From Prochlorococcus sp. AG-459-N19 (GTDB lineage: Bacteria > Cyanobacteriota > Cyanobacteriia > PCC-6307 > Cyanobiaceae), in assembly GCA_003209375.1 (NCBI GenBank), contig QCRF01000004.1, positions 33,628 through 97,627 on the forward strand: a stretch of 64,000 nucleotides of DNA, given 5' to 3'. The position numbers and the translations under genes were made by a program. The notes beneath the pieces were generated by a model, which worked only from the letters and a program-made list of their open reading frames with translations, made no database searches and was not told the DNA's origin. The stretch's first letter is position 1; each line of letters opens with the position of its first letter. Shown here piece after piece: positions 51,405-61,314 of the stretch.

Positions 51405-51671
51405 ATGATTGAAACTTCAGGTGTAATAGAAAAAGAACAGGGGAATGGATTTTATTTGGTTACATTAGAAAAACCTGAAGGACATCAATGTTTATGTAGA
51501 GCTGCAGGCAAATTGACTAAATTTAGAATTAAATTATTAGCTGGAGATAAAGTTTTAGTTGAGATTAGTCCTTATGATCTTTCTAGAGGGAGGATAACTT
51601 ATAGAGAAAGAAATGCAGGTGGTGCTAAACCTACTACTAATAAAAATAACCCTAAGAGAAATAATAAATAA
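51405..51671 (+). CDS. infA: translation initiation factor IF-1
   Basis: MIETSGVIEKEQGNGFYLVTLEKPEGHQCLCRAAGKLTKFRIKLLAGDKVLVEISPYDLSRGRITYRER. Confidence 0.93.
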   Translation: MIETSGVIEKEQGNGFYLVTLEKPEGHQCLCRAAGKLTKFRIKLLAGDKVLVEISPYDLSRGRITYRERNAGGAKPTTNKNNPKRNNK

Positions 51672-51680
51672 AAAGATACT

Positions 51681-53057
51681 TTAGATAATATTTTTTATCG
51701 CTTCTTTAAACTCACTTCTTTGCTTAACACCTTGCCATTGTTTTTTTAATAATTTTTCTTTAAAAAGTTGAACTGTTGGTGTACCGTTAATACCAGCTTG
51801 TTTTGCAATATCTTGGTCTTTATCGATATCTATTTCAACGCCAAGTACTGCACCATCAAGTTCTTTAATTACCCTTTTTAACTGAGGTTTCAAAACATGA
51901 CAGGGGCCGCAACTTGGAGAACTAAAAATTACTAAGATAGGTTTTTTACTCTCGTGATAAAGTTTCCTTAATGCATAACTGCCTTTTTGCCATTCAGAAT
52001 TTGAATCGAAAGTATCTTCATTAACTTCTTCTTCATTAAAATCTGATGAATTAAGTTTTTTTTCTGGTTCGGGTGTTTCTCTGACTATAGTTTTTGCTAA
52101 GTTTTTCTCGGCTAGCCACCTTTCGGTAGCTAATGCTGCCATACACCCAGTTCCTGCAGCGGTAACTCCTTGTCTCCACTCAGAATCCACAACGTCGCCT
52201 GCTGCGAAGATGCCTTCAATAGATGTTTCTGGCCTTCCTGATTTGCAAGCAATATATCCTTTTTTATCTAAATCAATTTTGTTGCCTAAGAACTTCGTAT
52301 TTGGTGTGTGCCCTATCGCGTAAAAAAGACCTTTTATATTGATTTCCCCTTTACCTTCTTGAGAGTGAATAGTTTCTATTTTCTCAAGCCATTCAGAGCC
52401 ATCCGCTTTATCAACTTTTGTGTTCCAATGAATTTCTATCTTTGGATTAGCTTTTACTCTATCTACCATTGCTGCGCTAGCCCTTAATTTTTCTGATCTA
52501 ACAATCAAATGCACTTTGCTTCCATACTTTGTGAGATATGCTGCTTCTTCACATGCAGAGTCGCCCCCTCCAATAACAGCTAATTCTTCACCTCTAAATT
52601 GTGGGGTCGCTCCATCACATATTGCACAAGCACTTATTCCTTTACTCCAGAATTTATCTTCATTTATCACCCCTAATCTATTTGCACTTGCTCCAGTTGC
52701 AATAATGATTGAGTTAGATTTTATAGTTCCTTCTAAAGTTTTTAATTCAAAGGGATGTGAATCAGTATTTATTGAGACAACATCACTTTCGTATAAATTA
52801 GTGCCCCATCTTTCGGCTTGAGCTTTCATTAGATCCATCAACTCAGGACCTAATACACCATCTGGAAAACCTGGATAATTTTCAACAAATGTTGTAGTCA
52901 TTAATTGCCCACCAGGAATTCCACCAGAATTAAATCCTGTAACGAGCAATGGTTGAAGATTTGCTCTTGCTGCATAAATGGCAGCTGTATAACCTGCAGG
53001 ACCTGAACCAATGATTACAACATTTTCTATGTTAGGATTTTTTTCTCTATTTTCCAT
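51681..53057 (-). CDS. trxB: NADPH-thioredoxin reductase fused to thioredoxin (NTRC type)
   Basis: NTR CAIC redox motif plus C-terminal thioredoxin [13 protein letters not shown]. Confidence 0.95.
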   Translation of the reverse strand: MENREKNPNIENVVIIGSGPAGYTAAIYAARANLQPLLVTGFNSGGIPGGQLMTTTFVENYPGFPDGVLGPELMDLMKAQAERWGTNLYESDVVSINTDSHPFELKTLEGTIKSNSIIIATGASANRLGVINEDKFWSKGISACAICDGATPQFRGEELAVIGGGDSACEEAAYLTKYGSKVHLIVRSEKLRASAAMVDRVKANPKIEIHWNTKVDKADGSEWLEKIETIHSQEGKGEINIKGLFYAIGHTPNTKFLGNKIDLDKKGYIACKSGRPETSIEGIFAAGDVVDSEWRQGVTAAGTGCMAALATERWLAEKNLAKTIVRETPEPEKKLNSSDFNEEEVNEDTFDSNSEWQKGSYALRKLYHESKKPILVIFSSPSCGPCHVLKPQLKRVIKELDGAVLGVEIDIDKDQDIAKQAGINGTPTVQLFKEKLLKKQWQGVKQRSEFKEAIKNII

Positions 53058-53136
53058 TTATTTGCAAATTCCACTTCCAATAATAATAAAATTACCTAAA
53101 TATTGTAGGGCGGATTTCACTCGATAGATTTATTTC

Positions 53137-53394
53137 TCAATCGTTGACTTTTTGGTCTAATGACTTTTTTAATTCATTTGGGAAATTTAAAACAGAATCT
53201 TTTAAATTTTCATTCTTTTCGCCAATATGTAATATCCACTCTCTAAATTCTTCTGCGATTGCATAACTGTCTTCATACCTTTCTAAAGTGTCCATTGCAG
53301 AAATTCTATTGGTTGCCCAACAGGTGGCTATGTCGATCCTTTTTCTAATGAAATTGTCCATTGAAAGATTTAAGTTGTATATAGATAAACACAT
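53137..53394 (-). CDS. small conserved hypothetical protein
   Basis: 85 aa ORF, no recognised domain. Confidence 0.5.
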   Translation of the reverse strand: MCLSIYNLNLSMDNFIRKRIDIATCWATNRISAMDTLERYEDSYAIAEEFREWILHIGEKNENLKDSVLNFPNELKKSLDQKVND

Positions 53395-53515
53395 CAGAGA
53401 ACTTATGTAATGTCTAATAAGTTACAACTTTGTACTTCCAAACAATAATTTAATCTTTAATTAATATTTGAGCCAATTTTTGGATGAATTATAAAGAAAA
53501 TATAGAGAAATAGAA

Positions 53516-54094
53516 TTAGACTGCCTCGCTGTGATTAGCAAGTAGCCTTTCAACTTCCTCAAAACCCTCTTTAGCTGAATTTATTGCAAGTTCCTCGCTC
53601 ACTTTTTCTTCTGATATTAATTTTGCGGATATTTTCTTTAAAAGAGTTTCTTTCTTTTCTCTTAGTGAACTAACAATTTCTTCTTCAATAATAGATTTTA
53701 TTGCTTTAGAAATTATTTTTTTATCATTTGCTTCCTCGAATGTGCCCTGAACTAATTCTTGAATAAACAATCGATGAACCTCACTACTCCTTAGAAAGCT
53801 TTCTGTGGCATTAATAATTCCTTCAACAAGAGCTTCATCAGGTTCAGAATCATTTTCTGCCAGCTTAAATTCCCAATCTAAATGTCTTCTTTGCCAACCT
53901 GCCGAGTGGAGACTGGGCATTACTGTCTGTGAATAAGTATCAACTGACATTTCATAAATTCTCTCTGCTAATTTCTCGCACCAGTCTCTACCATGCTTTT
54001 CTAGATTTTTCTGCATAGCTTGCCTTGGAACAGCATGACCACCATGATGACTGTGGCACACTCCATCAGGACATTCGATTGCTTTTATACTCAT
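53516..54094 (-). CDS. conserved hypothetical protein
   Basis: 192 aa; His-rich N-terminus CPDGVCHSHHGGHAVP. Confidence 0.6.
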   Translation of the reverse strand: MSIKAIECPDGVCHSHHGGHAVPRQAMQKNLEKHGRDWCEKLAERIYEMSVDTYSQTVMPSLHSAGWQRRHLDWEFKLAENDSEPDEALVEGIINATESFLRSSEVHRLFIQELVQGTFEEANDKKIISKAIKSIIEEEIVSSLREKKETLLKKISAKLISEEKVSEELAINSAKEGFEEVERLLANHSEAV

Positions 54095-54221
54095 TGGATT
54101 GTTTAGTACTTATATATTCTAGATAGCTATTTTTTATAGAAAAGAAAATATATTTTTAACAAAAATCCAAGACTTTTGACTTTCTTCAATTTATATTTAG
54201 TATGTTTAAAAAATAAATAAA

Positions 54222-55352
54222 TTGACAAAGATACTTATTCCTTCCGAAACAAGCCCTGGTGAAAGGAGAGTTTCAGCTACACCAGATGCGGTAAAGAAAT
54301 TAAAAAGCCTTGGATGTGATGTTTATATTGAAAGTTCAGCAGGGAAATTATCAGGATTTAGTGACTTATCATATGAAGAATCGGGCGGAACAATAATAAA
54401 CAACTTAGATCAAAAAATATGGGGTGAAGCGGACTTAATATTTTGCGTTCAAACTCCATCAGAGGATAATCTAACTAAGTTAAAGAAAGGGGCTGTTCTT
54501 CTCGGTCTTCTCAACCCATATGGTAATAAGGAGCTTCTAAGGATTATAAATATTAACAAGATTTCAGCTTTATCACTAGAGTTGCTTCCGAGGATTAGTA
54601 GAGCTCAATCTTCTGATGTTCTTTCTTCACAGGCCAATATTGCTGGATATAAAGCAGTTCTTTTGGCTGCAAGTGAGTTAGATAGATATTTCCCAATGCT
54701 CATGACTGCAGCTGGAACAGTCCAACCTGCCAAAGTAGTGGTTCTTGGTGGAGGCGTTGCAGGATTACAGGCAGTTGCGACAGCAAAAAGACTTGGGGCA
54801 ATAGTATTTGTATCTGATATTAGACCTGCTGTTAAAGAACAAGTAGAGTCCCTCGGAGCAAGATTTATAGAACTTCCTGAAATTGAGGAAAAGCCAGGAG
54901 AGGCAGGAGGTTATGTAAAAGCTGTAACACCCGAATTCCTCTCAAAACAGAAGGCAACTTTAACTAAATATTTATCTGAAGCTGATGTTGCTATATGTAC
55001 TGCGCAAGTTCTAGGTAAAAAGGCCCCTGTTTTAATAGACTCACCCATGATTCAAAAAATGAGGCCTGGAGCAGTAGTTATTGATTTAGCAGTTTCTCAG
55101 GGAGGGAACTGCGAAGGAACAAAATCAAATGAAACTATTATCAAAGATGGGGTAAAACTTATAGGAGCGGGGGAATTACCCTCTTCAGTTCCTTATGATG
55201 CAAGTTCACTTTATGCTAAGAACCTAACATCTTTGATTACACCATTTATAAAAGATGGTCTAATTAAATTAGATAAAGAGGATGAACTCATTTCTGGATG
55301 TTTATTAAGCGATGAAGGAGTTGTTCTTCAAAATAAAGTTTTTGAAAATTGA
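54222..55352 (+). CDS. pntA: NAD(P) transhydrogenase subunit alpha part 1 (TTG start)
   Basis: TKILIPSETSPGERRVSATPDAV, VVLGGGVAGLQAVATAKRLGA. Confidence 0.95.
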   Translation: MTKILIPSETSPGERRVSATPDAVKKLKSLGCDVYIESSAGKLSGFSDLSYEESGGTIINNLDQKIWGEADLIFCVQTPSEDNLTKLKKGAVLLGLLNPYGNKELLRIININKISALSLELLPRISRAQSSDVLSSQANIAGYKAVLLAASELDRYFPMLMTAAGTVQPAKVVVLGGGVAGLQAVATAKRLGAIVFVSDIRPAVKEQVESLGARFIELPEIEEKPGEAGGYVKAVTPEFLSKQKATLTKYLSEADVAICTAQVLGKKAPVLIDSPMIQKMRPGAVVIDLAVSQGGNCEGTKSNETIIKDGVKLIGAGELPSSVPYDASSLYAKNLTSLITPFIKDGLIKLDKEDELISGCLLSDEGVVLQNKVFEN

Positions 55353-55364
55353 GGTTTTAAAATT

Positions 55365-55658
55365 ATGTCTTTTATAAGTCTTCTTTGGGTTCTTTTACTT
55401 GGTAGTTTATTAGGCCTCGAGTTAATTGGAAAAGTTCCTCCTACTCTCCACACACCTCTAATGAGTGGAGCAAATGCAATTTCTGGAATAACAATGCTTG
55501 CAGCCTTGACTTTAATTGTAAAAGCAGAAGGCAACGTACCACTTTTAATCATTGGTTCAGTTTCTCTTGGATTTGCTCTTTTCAACGTTGTAGGCGGTTT
55601 CTTTGTAACTGATCGAATGCTTGCGATGTTTAGTCGTAAACCATCAAATAAGAAGTAA
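55365..55658 (+). CDS. pntA2: NAD(P) transhydrogenase subunit alpha part 2
   Basis: 97 aa membrane part, PPTLHTPLMSGANAISGIT. Confidence 0.93.
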   Translation: MSFISLLWVLLLGSLLGLELIGKVPPTLHTPLMSGANAISGITMLAALTLIVKAEGNVPLLIIGSVSLGFALFNVVGGFFVTDRMLAMFSRKPSNKK

Positions 55659-55666
55659 TTTTTAAA

Positions 55667-57106
55667 ATGAATCTACCTGTAATCATTAAATTCGTTATTG
55701 ACCTTCTAGCAGTACTTTTACTGGCTTTGGGAATAAAAGGATTGTCAAAAGTAAAATCAGCAAGGGATGCCAATAGATTAGCTGCATTCGCAATGTCGCT
55801 ATCAGTAGTAGGATTACTTTCTTATTATTTAGGCACTTCTGGAATTGCTATTCAGTCTTGGATTTGGATAATAATTGGATCAATAATAGGTAGTTTATTA
55901 GGAGCAATTCTTGCAAAAAAAGTACCTATGACCTCCATGCCAGAAACAGTGGCATTGTTCAATGGTTGTGGAGGAATGTCATCACTTTTGGTGGCCTTAG
56001 GAGTAGCTATTTTCCCTTTTTCTAATAGTGTGGAAAATCTTGATTTTTTTAAGTCACTGATTAACGAAGTTTCAATATCTGTTTCTATATTTGTTGGTGC
56101 CATAACTTTCACAGGTTCAATTGTGGCGATGGCAAAGTTACAGGGTTGGTTGTCAACTCCAGGATGGACTCAGAGCAAAGTTAGACATTTTGTAAATATT
56201 GTTTTTGCAGTTGCTTCCTTGATTGCCTTTTTTGATTTGATAAACGGCAATACAAGTTCTATTTGGCTTTTAGTTATAGTTTCTTCTTTATTAGGTATTG
56301 GAGTTACTTTGCCAATTGGTGGAGCTGATATGCCAGTCGTTATATCTTTATTAAATAGCTATTCAGGGATTGCCGCAGCAGCAGCAGGTTTCGTTGTAGA
56401 TAGTCAGCTTTTGATAGTAGCAGGCGCAATGGTTGGAGCGGCAGGTCTAATACTTACTCAAGTAATGTGCAAGGGTATGAATAGATCATTGGTCTCAGTT
56501 CTTTTTGGAGGATCTTTATCGGCACAAAGTACATCCTCTTCTGGCTCAGGAGAATATACAAATATAACTTCTTGCAGTGTTGAAGAATGCGCATTGACTT
56601 TAGAGGCAGCCAACAAGGTAATTATTGTTCCTGGATATGGTCTAGCAGTAGCTCAAGCTCAACATACTTTAAGGGAAGTGACAAAAAAACTAGAGCAAAA
56701 TGGTATTGAAGTTGTTTACGCAATTCATCCAGTAGCAGGGAGGATGCCTGGACATATGAATGTACTTTTAGCAGAAGCAGATGTTCCTTACGAACAACTT
56801 AAAGAAATGGACGTTGTAAATCCTGATTTTCCAGCAACGGATGTTGTTTTAGTTTTAGGAGCAAATGATGTGGTTAATCCTCAAGCTAAAAATGATAGCT
56901 CTTCTCCTTTATATGGTATGCCAGTTCTTGATGTGCAGGAAGCAAGAACGGTATTTGTAATTAAACGTGGTATGAGTGCAGGTTACTCCGGAATAAAAAA
57001 TGATTTATTTGATCTGCCAAATACCTCAATGGTCTTTGGTGATGCAAAAAAGGTACTGAATGATTTGATTGGAGAATTAAAGGATCTTGGGGTTGGGGAG
57101 AAATAA
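55667..57106 (+). CDS. pntB: NAD(P) transhydrogenase subunit beta
   Basis: VIIVPGYGLAVAQAQHTLREVTKKLEQNGIEVVYAIHPVAGRMPGHMNVLLAEADVPY. Confidence 0.97.
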   Translation: MNLPVIIKFVIDLLAVLLLALGIKGLSKVKSARDANRLAAFAMSLSVVGLLSYYLGTSGIAIQSWIWIIIGSIIGSLLGAILAKKVPMTSMPETVALFNGCGGMSSLLVALGVAIFPFSNSVENLDFFKSLINEVSISVSIFVGAITFTGSIVAMAKLQGWLSTPGWTQSKVRHFVNIVFAVASLIAFFDLINGNTSSIWLLVIVSSLLGIGVTLPIGGADMPVVISLLNSYSGIAAAAAGFVVDSQLLIVAGAMVGAAGLILTQVMCKGMNRSLVSVLFGGSLSAQSTSSSGSGEYTNITSCSVEECALTLEAANKVIIVPGYGLAVAQAQHTLREVTKKLEQNGIEVVYAIHPVAGRMPGHMNVLLAEADVPYEQLKEMDVVNPDFPATDVVLVLGANDVVNPQAKNDSSSPLYGMPVLDVQEARTVFVIKRGMSAGYSGIKNDLFDLPNTSMVFGDAKKVLNDLIGELKDLGVGEK

Positions 57107-58175
57107 TAGTATATCTTTTAGTTTTTCGGATTACGTAAAAAATAAGCCATTTCGAGAAGTCTTACCTTGGATAGGTGGCGACTTACAAACTTTGAGAGAT
57201 ACTTTTGTTATTGATTTTGGTAAATCAAAAAAAAATAAAAAAATATTCTTTCCGATTAATAAAATTCTTTCTAAAAAATTTGAATGTGATTATCTTTTAG
57301 GTTTTTTAGAATTACCTGAAAACTTAAACTCAATTAGGGGTTTTGTAATCGTTACACATGGTTTAGGGGGCTCAACTAAACGGTTTGGTTTAAGAAGAAT
57401 ATCTAGGAAATTAGAAAAAAATGGTTTTGGAGTTCTTAAATTAAATCTAAGAGGATCTGGATCAGCGAGATATTTAGCTAAAGGAAATTATTGTGCTAGA
57501 TGCTCTAGTGATGTTATTTCAGCAATTAATTATTTTAAAAAATTGATTAATTTAGAGTTCAAAGATCTTATGAAAAGAAATAATAATCTTCCAATTTATG
57601 GTGTTGGATTATCTTTAGGCGGAACAATTCTTTTAAATGCCTGCCTAGATTACGATAAAAACAAAGGAGACAAACTTTTAGATGGCCTTGCCTGCGTGAG
57701 TACCCCTTTAGATTTATCTTCATGCAGTCTGTGTATTGAAAAACCTAGAAATTCTATCTACCAAAAATGGTTACTTCACCGCTTAAAAAATCAGTTATGG
57801 GAGGGATTTAATGATGAAGGCAAACTCCTTGATAAGGAGAAATTAAGAATAAAAATTAGAAATTTAAAAAGTATAAGAGAATTTGATCAGAAATTTACAG
57901 CTCCTAGTTGGGGGTTTAACTCTTTAGAGGATTATTATATTAAAGCTTCTCCAATATTTAGAATCCAAAACTCAATAAAAAAATTACCTCCAATGCTTTT
58001 TATTCATGCCAAGGATGATCCCTGGGTTCCATATAAGGATACTTTGAATTTAAGAAAAGAATCTATTGATAAATTTACTGTTTTAATAACTGAAAAAGGA
58101 GGTCATAATGGTTTTCATTCGATTAATGGCTGCTGGTCAGACGAAGTCGTAAAGAACTGGTTTATGAGTATCTAG
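57087..58175 (+). CDS. YheT-like alpha/beta hydrolase (TTG start, overlaps pntB)
   Basis: VTHGLGGSTKRFGLRRISRKLEKNGFGVLKLNLRGSG, GVGLSLGGTILLN, HAKDDPWVP, GGHNGF. Confidence 0.88.
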   Translation: MGLGRNNSISFSFSDYVKNKPFREVLPWIGGDLQTLRDTFVIDFGKSKKNKKIFFPINKILSKKFECDYLLGFLELPENLNSIRGFVIVTHGLGGSTKRFGLRRISRKLEKNGFGVLKLNLRGSGSARYLAKGNYCARCSSDVISAINYFKKLINLEFKDLMKRNNNLPIYGVGLSLGGTILLNACLDYDKNKGDKLLDGLACVSTPLDLSSCSLCIEKPRNSIYQKWLLHRLKNQLWEGFNDEGKLLDKEKLRIKIRNLKSIREFDQKFTAPSWGFNSLEDYYIKASPIFRIQNSIKKLPPMLFIHAKDDPWVPYKDTLNLRKESIDKFTVLITEKGGHNGFHSINGCWSDEVVKNWFMSI

Positions 58176-58506
58176 GACTACTTAAAAATGGTGTTTTTTT
58201 AAAAATCCATTTTTCTATTGGCTTACCGTTAATAATATGTGAGGTAAAAATTTCTGAAATTTTTTCTGGAGAAACTTTCTCATACCAAATACCATCAGGC
58301 CAAATAAGAAGAATTGGGCCGTTCTTACATACCCTTAAACAGTCAGCTTTTGATCTTAATATATGAATGTTTTTAGTAGAGGGATCATTCTCAAATTTTT
58401 TTAAAGTCTTTTTCAGACATTCCCATGCTTTTTGACCTTCATTGCCTTTAAAGCATTTCTGTTTTGTGGGAGTTGCGCATAATAGAAGATGTTTTTTTAT
58501 ATTCAC
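58162..58506 (-). CDS. thioredoxin-like [2Fe-2S] ferredoxin
   Basis: HLLLCATPTKQKCF ... SKADCLRVCKNGPILLIWPDGIWYEKVSPEKI. Confidence 0.85.
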   Translation of the reverse strand: MNIKKHLLLCATPTKQKCFKGNEGQKAWECLKKTLKKFENDPSTKNIHILRSKADCLRVCKNGPILLIWPDGIWYEKVSPEKISEIFTSHIINGKPIEKWIFKKTPFLSSPRYS

Positions 58507-58508
58507 TT

Positions 58509-59738
58509 TTATCCAATACTTACGTATTTTTTCCCTTTTTTAATTTCTTGCTTAACAAAAAGTCTGGCCCAATTGTCTACTTCAAGAATATCCTCCAATT
58601 CGGGACTCAAATTCAAATTCGCCATATGTGATTCACAAGCTTTACTTATAAATGTTGGAATTTCTTGAAAAGAAATTTTTTCTTTGAGGAATTGTTCAAC
58701 AGCCATTTCATTAGCAGCATTTAAGACTGCAGGCATAGTCCCAGAAGATTTTCCTGCAGCATAGGCAAGTCCCATGCATGGATATTTAAACTCGTCTGGC
58801 TCTTTAAAAGTTAATTCCCCAATTTCACTTAGATTTAATCTTTTCCAATTTGTTTTAAATCTTTCAGGCCAACTCATCGCATATAAAATGGGTAGTTTCA
58901 TATCTGGCCAACCTAGTTGAGCTAATACTGAAGAATCTTCCATCTCAATCATTGAATGAATAATACTTTGAGGGTGGATAACTATTTCGATATTTTCGTA
59001 AGAGGTCCCAAATAAATAATGAGCTTCTATAACTTCTAATCCTTTATTCATAAGAGTTGCAGAATCTACAGTTATTTTTTTTCCCATATCCCAATTAGGA
59101 TGTGAAGTCGCATCTTCAACTGTGACATGCTTTAAATCCTCAACGGCCCAATCTCTGAAAGCACCACCAGAAGCTGTTAAATGTATAGCTTTTAAACCCT
59201 TAGGCATCTCTCCTGTTGAAAAATCTGCATTTTTACAATTAGGTAATCCTTGTAAACATTGAAAGATAGCAGAGTGTTCTGAATCAGCAGGTAAAAGCCT
59301 ACTATTATTTTTCTTTAATGCAGGAATAACAATTGGTCCTGCAGCAATTAAAGTTTCTTTGTTAGCAAGTGCAATATTTTTCCCCGCATTAATTGCTGAC
59401 ATTGTTGGAATTAAGCCTGCACAGCCTACTATCCCTGTTACAACAGTATCTGCCTTATCCCATGCCGCAACTGCGTTAATCCCCTGCTTTCCACCTAAAA
59501 CCAAGGGAGCATAATCCAAATCTAAGTTATTAATATTATCTTTTAAATCTTCTATAAGACTTTCATCCTCAATTGCAACTACCTCTGGTTTATGTGTTTT
59601 AACTTGTTCAGTTAATAAACTAATATTTCTTCCTGCGGAAAGAGCTACGGCTTTAAATTTATCAGGCTGCTCACTAGCTATTTCGAGAGTTTGAGTCCCT
59701 ATTGAACCAGTAGAACCGAGCACAGTAATGTATTTCAA
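58509..59738 (-). CDS. dxr: 1-deoxy-D-xylulose 5-phosphate reductoisomerase
   Basis: [51 protein letters not shown]. Confidence 0.97.
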   Translation of the reverse strand: MKYITVLGSTGSIGTQTLEIASEQPDKFKAVALSAGRNISLLTEQVKTHKPEVVAIEDESLIEDLKDNINNLDLDYAPLVLGGKQGINAVAAWDKADTVVTGIVGCAGLIPTMSAINAGKNIALANKETLIAAGPIVIPALKKNNSRLLPADSEHSAIFQCLQGLPNCKNADFSTGEMPKGLKAIHLTASGGAFRDWAVEDLKHVTVEDATSHPNWDMGKKITVDSATLMNKGLEVIEAHYLFGTSYENIEIVIHPQSIIHSMIEMEDSSVLAQLGWPDMKLPILYAMSWPERFKTNWKRLNLSEIGELTFKEPDEFKYPCMGLAYAAGKSSGTMPAVLNAANEMAVEQFLKEKISFQEIPTFISKACESHMANLNLSPELEDILEVDNWARLFVKQEIKKGKKYVSIG

Positions 59739-59820
59739 TTTTCTCTGATATTTCTAATATCTTCCCATTTAAAGGTGTATTTAAAAAACAAAAATTTCAA
59801 ATTGGTTTTTTTCTTAAAAT

Positions 59821-61290
59821 TTAGACCCTTATCCATGTTGTTATTTCCTTTGATTGATCAATAAGTTCAATACCTTTTTCTTTTAACAAATTCCTGATTT
59901 CATCCGCCTTCGCATAATTCTTTTCCATTTTTGCTTTCAATCTTTCATCAATAAGCGATGATATTTCGTCTTCTTTTATTTTACTTTCTTTTACTAAAAC
60001 CTCTTTTTTAAGACCAAGTACCTCGGTCAACTTTTCTAGAGTTTTTAAATTCTCAAGTAGAAAGAATTTTTCATTTAGGTCTATTTTAAAACCTTCAACC
60101 CTTTGAAATTGGTTTAAAAAGTTTTTTAATGGTTTCGCTAAATCGTAAATAATTGCAATAGCACCTGCTGTATTAAGGTCATTTCCAAGAGCCTCAGAAA
60201 ATTTAAGCTTTTTTTGAGATAATTCAAAACTTATTTTCTCTTTATATTCTACTTCGAGAAATTCATGTTTTTCAATAGTTCTAAAAGCACCTTTTGTAAG
60301 GTCCATAAAAGAAAGGGCTACATTAATGTTTTTCCAAGCTTCTGAAGCACTCCTTAAAGCTTCTTCAGTAAAATCGAGTGGTTTTCTATAATTAATAGTC
60401 ATAACAAAATATCGCAAAGTCATAGGGCTTATACCTGACGCTATTAGCTCTCTAATAGTTTTAAAATTTTTAAGAGATTTACTCATCTTTTGTCCATTTA
60501 CATTGACCATCCCATTATGTAACCAATAGTTTGCTAGCTTTTTGCCATTGGCTGCTTCTGATTGGGCGATTTCATTTTCATGATGTGGAAAAATCAAATC
60601 AGAACCACCTAAATGGATATCAATAGTATCTCCTAATTCATCTTTAACCATCGCCGAACATTCAATATGCCATCCTGGCCTACCTTTACCCCATGGTGAA
60701 TCAAAAAATGGTTCATCATCTTTGGCTTTTTTCCATAGTGCAAAATCTTGCGGATTAAGTTTTTTACTATTTTCATCATTAGCCATTCTTCCTTGCTGAT
60801 TGATATTTTGTTCTTGTATATTTTGGTTGCTTAGCTTTCCGTAATTTCTATTTTTAAAAACAGAATAATAAACATCTCCATCCCTAGAGTATGCATAACC
60901 TTTGTCCTCAAGGATTGTTATGAATGAGCAGATATTGCATATATGATTCGTTGCTCTTGGCATACTATCTGGACGCATTATTCCTAAAGAATCCATATCT
61001 TTATGAAATTCAATAATATTTTTTTCAGATACTTCCTTCATTGAACTGCTTTCTTCTTTAGCTCTTTTTAAGATCTTGTCATCAATATCTGTAAAATTTT
61101 GAACATACTTAACTTTGTAATCACTGTAAATTAAAAATCTTCTCAATACATCCCAAGCTATATAACTTCTGGCATGACCAAGATGACATAAGTCATAAAC
61201 AGTTACTCCACAACAATAAATTTTTACTACATCATCTATAGGCTTAAAAACCTCAACTCTTTTGCTTAAAGTATTAAAAAGTTTGATCAT
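59821..61290 (-). CDS. cysS: cysteinyl-tRNA synthetase
   Basis: YCCGVTVYDLCHLGHARSYIAWDVLRR, GWHIECSAM, HLGGSDLIFPHHENEIAQSEA, KMSKSLKNF. Confidence 0.98.
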   Translation of the reverse strand: MIKLFNTLSKRVEVFKPIDDVVKIYCCGVTVYDLCHLGHARSYIAWDVLRRFLIYSDYKVKYVQNFTDIDDKILKRAKEESSSMKEVSEKNIIEFHKDMDSLGIMRPDSMPRATNHICNICSFITILEDKGYAYSRDGDVYYSVFKNRNYGKLSNQNIQEQNINQQGRMANDENSKKLNPQDFALWKKAKDDEPFFDSPWGKGRPGWHIECSAMVKDELGDTIDIHLGGSDLIFPHHENEIAQSEAANGKKLANYWLHNGMVNVNGQKMSKSLKNFKTIRELIASGISPMTLRYFVMTINYRKPLDFTEEALRSASEAWKNINVALSFMDLTKGAFRTIEKHEFLEVEYKEKISFELSQKKLKFSEALGNDLNTAGAIAIIYDLAKPLKNFLNQFQRVEGFKIDLNEKFFLLENLKTLEKLTEVLGLKKEVLVKESKIKEDEISSLIDERLKAKMEKNYAKADEIRNLLKEKGIELIDQSKEITTWIRV

Positions 61291-61314
61291 CTTAAATTAA
61301 GTATTTCATAAGGT

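Noticed and set aside
51681-53057. Thioredoxin reductase-thioredoxin fusion
   Set aside because: NTRC is an established fusion in oxygenic phototrophs.
54222-57106. pntA split into two genes
   Set aside because: Split alpha subunit is common in cyanobacteria and many other bacteria.
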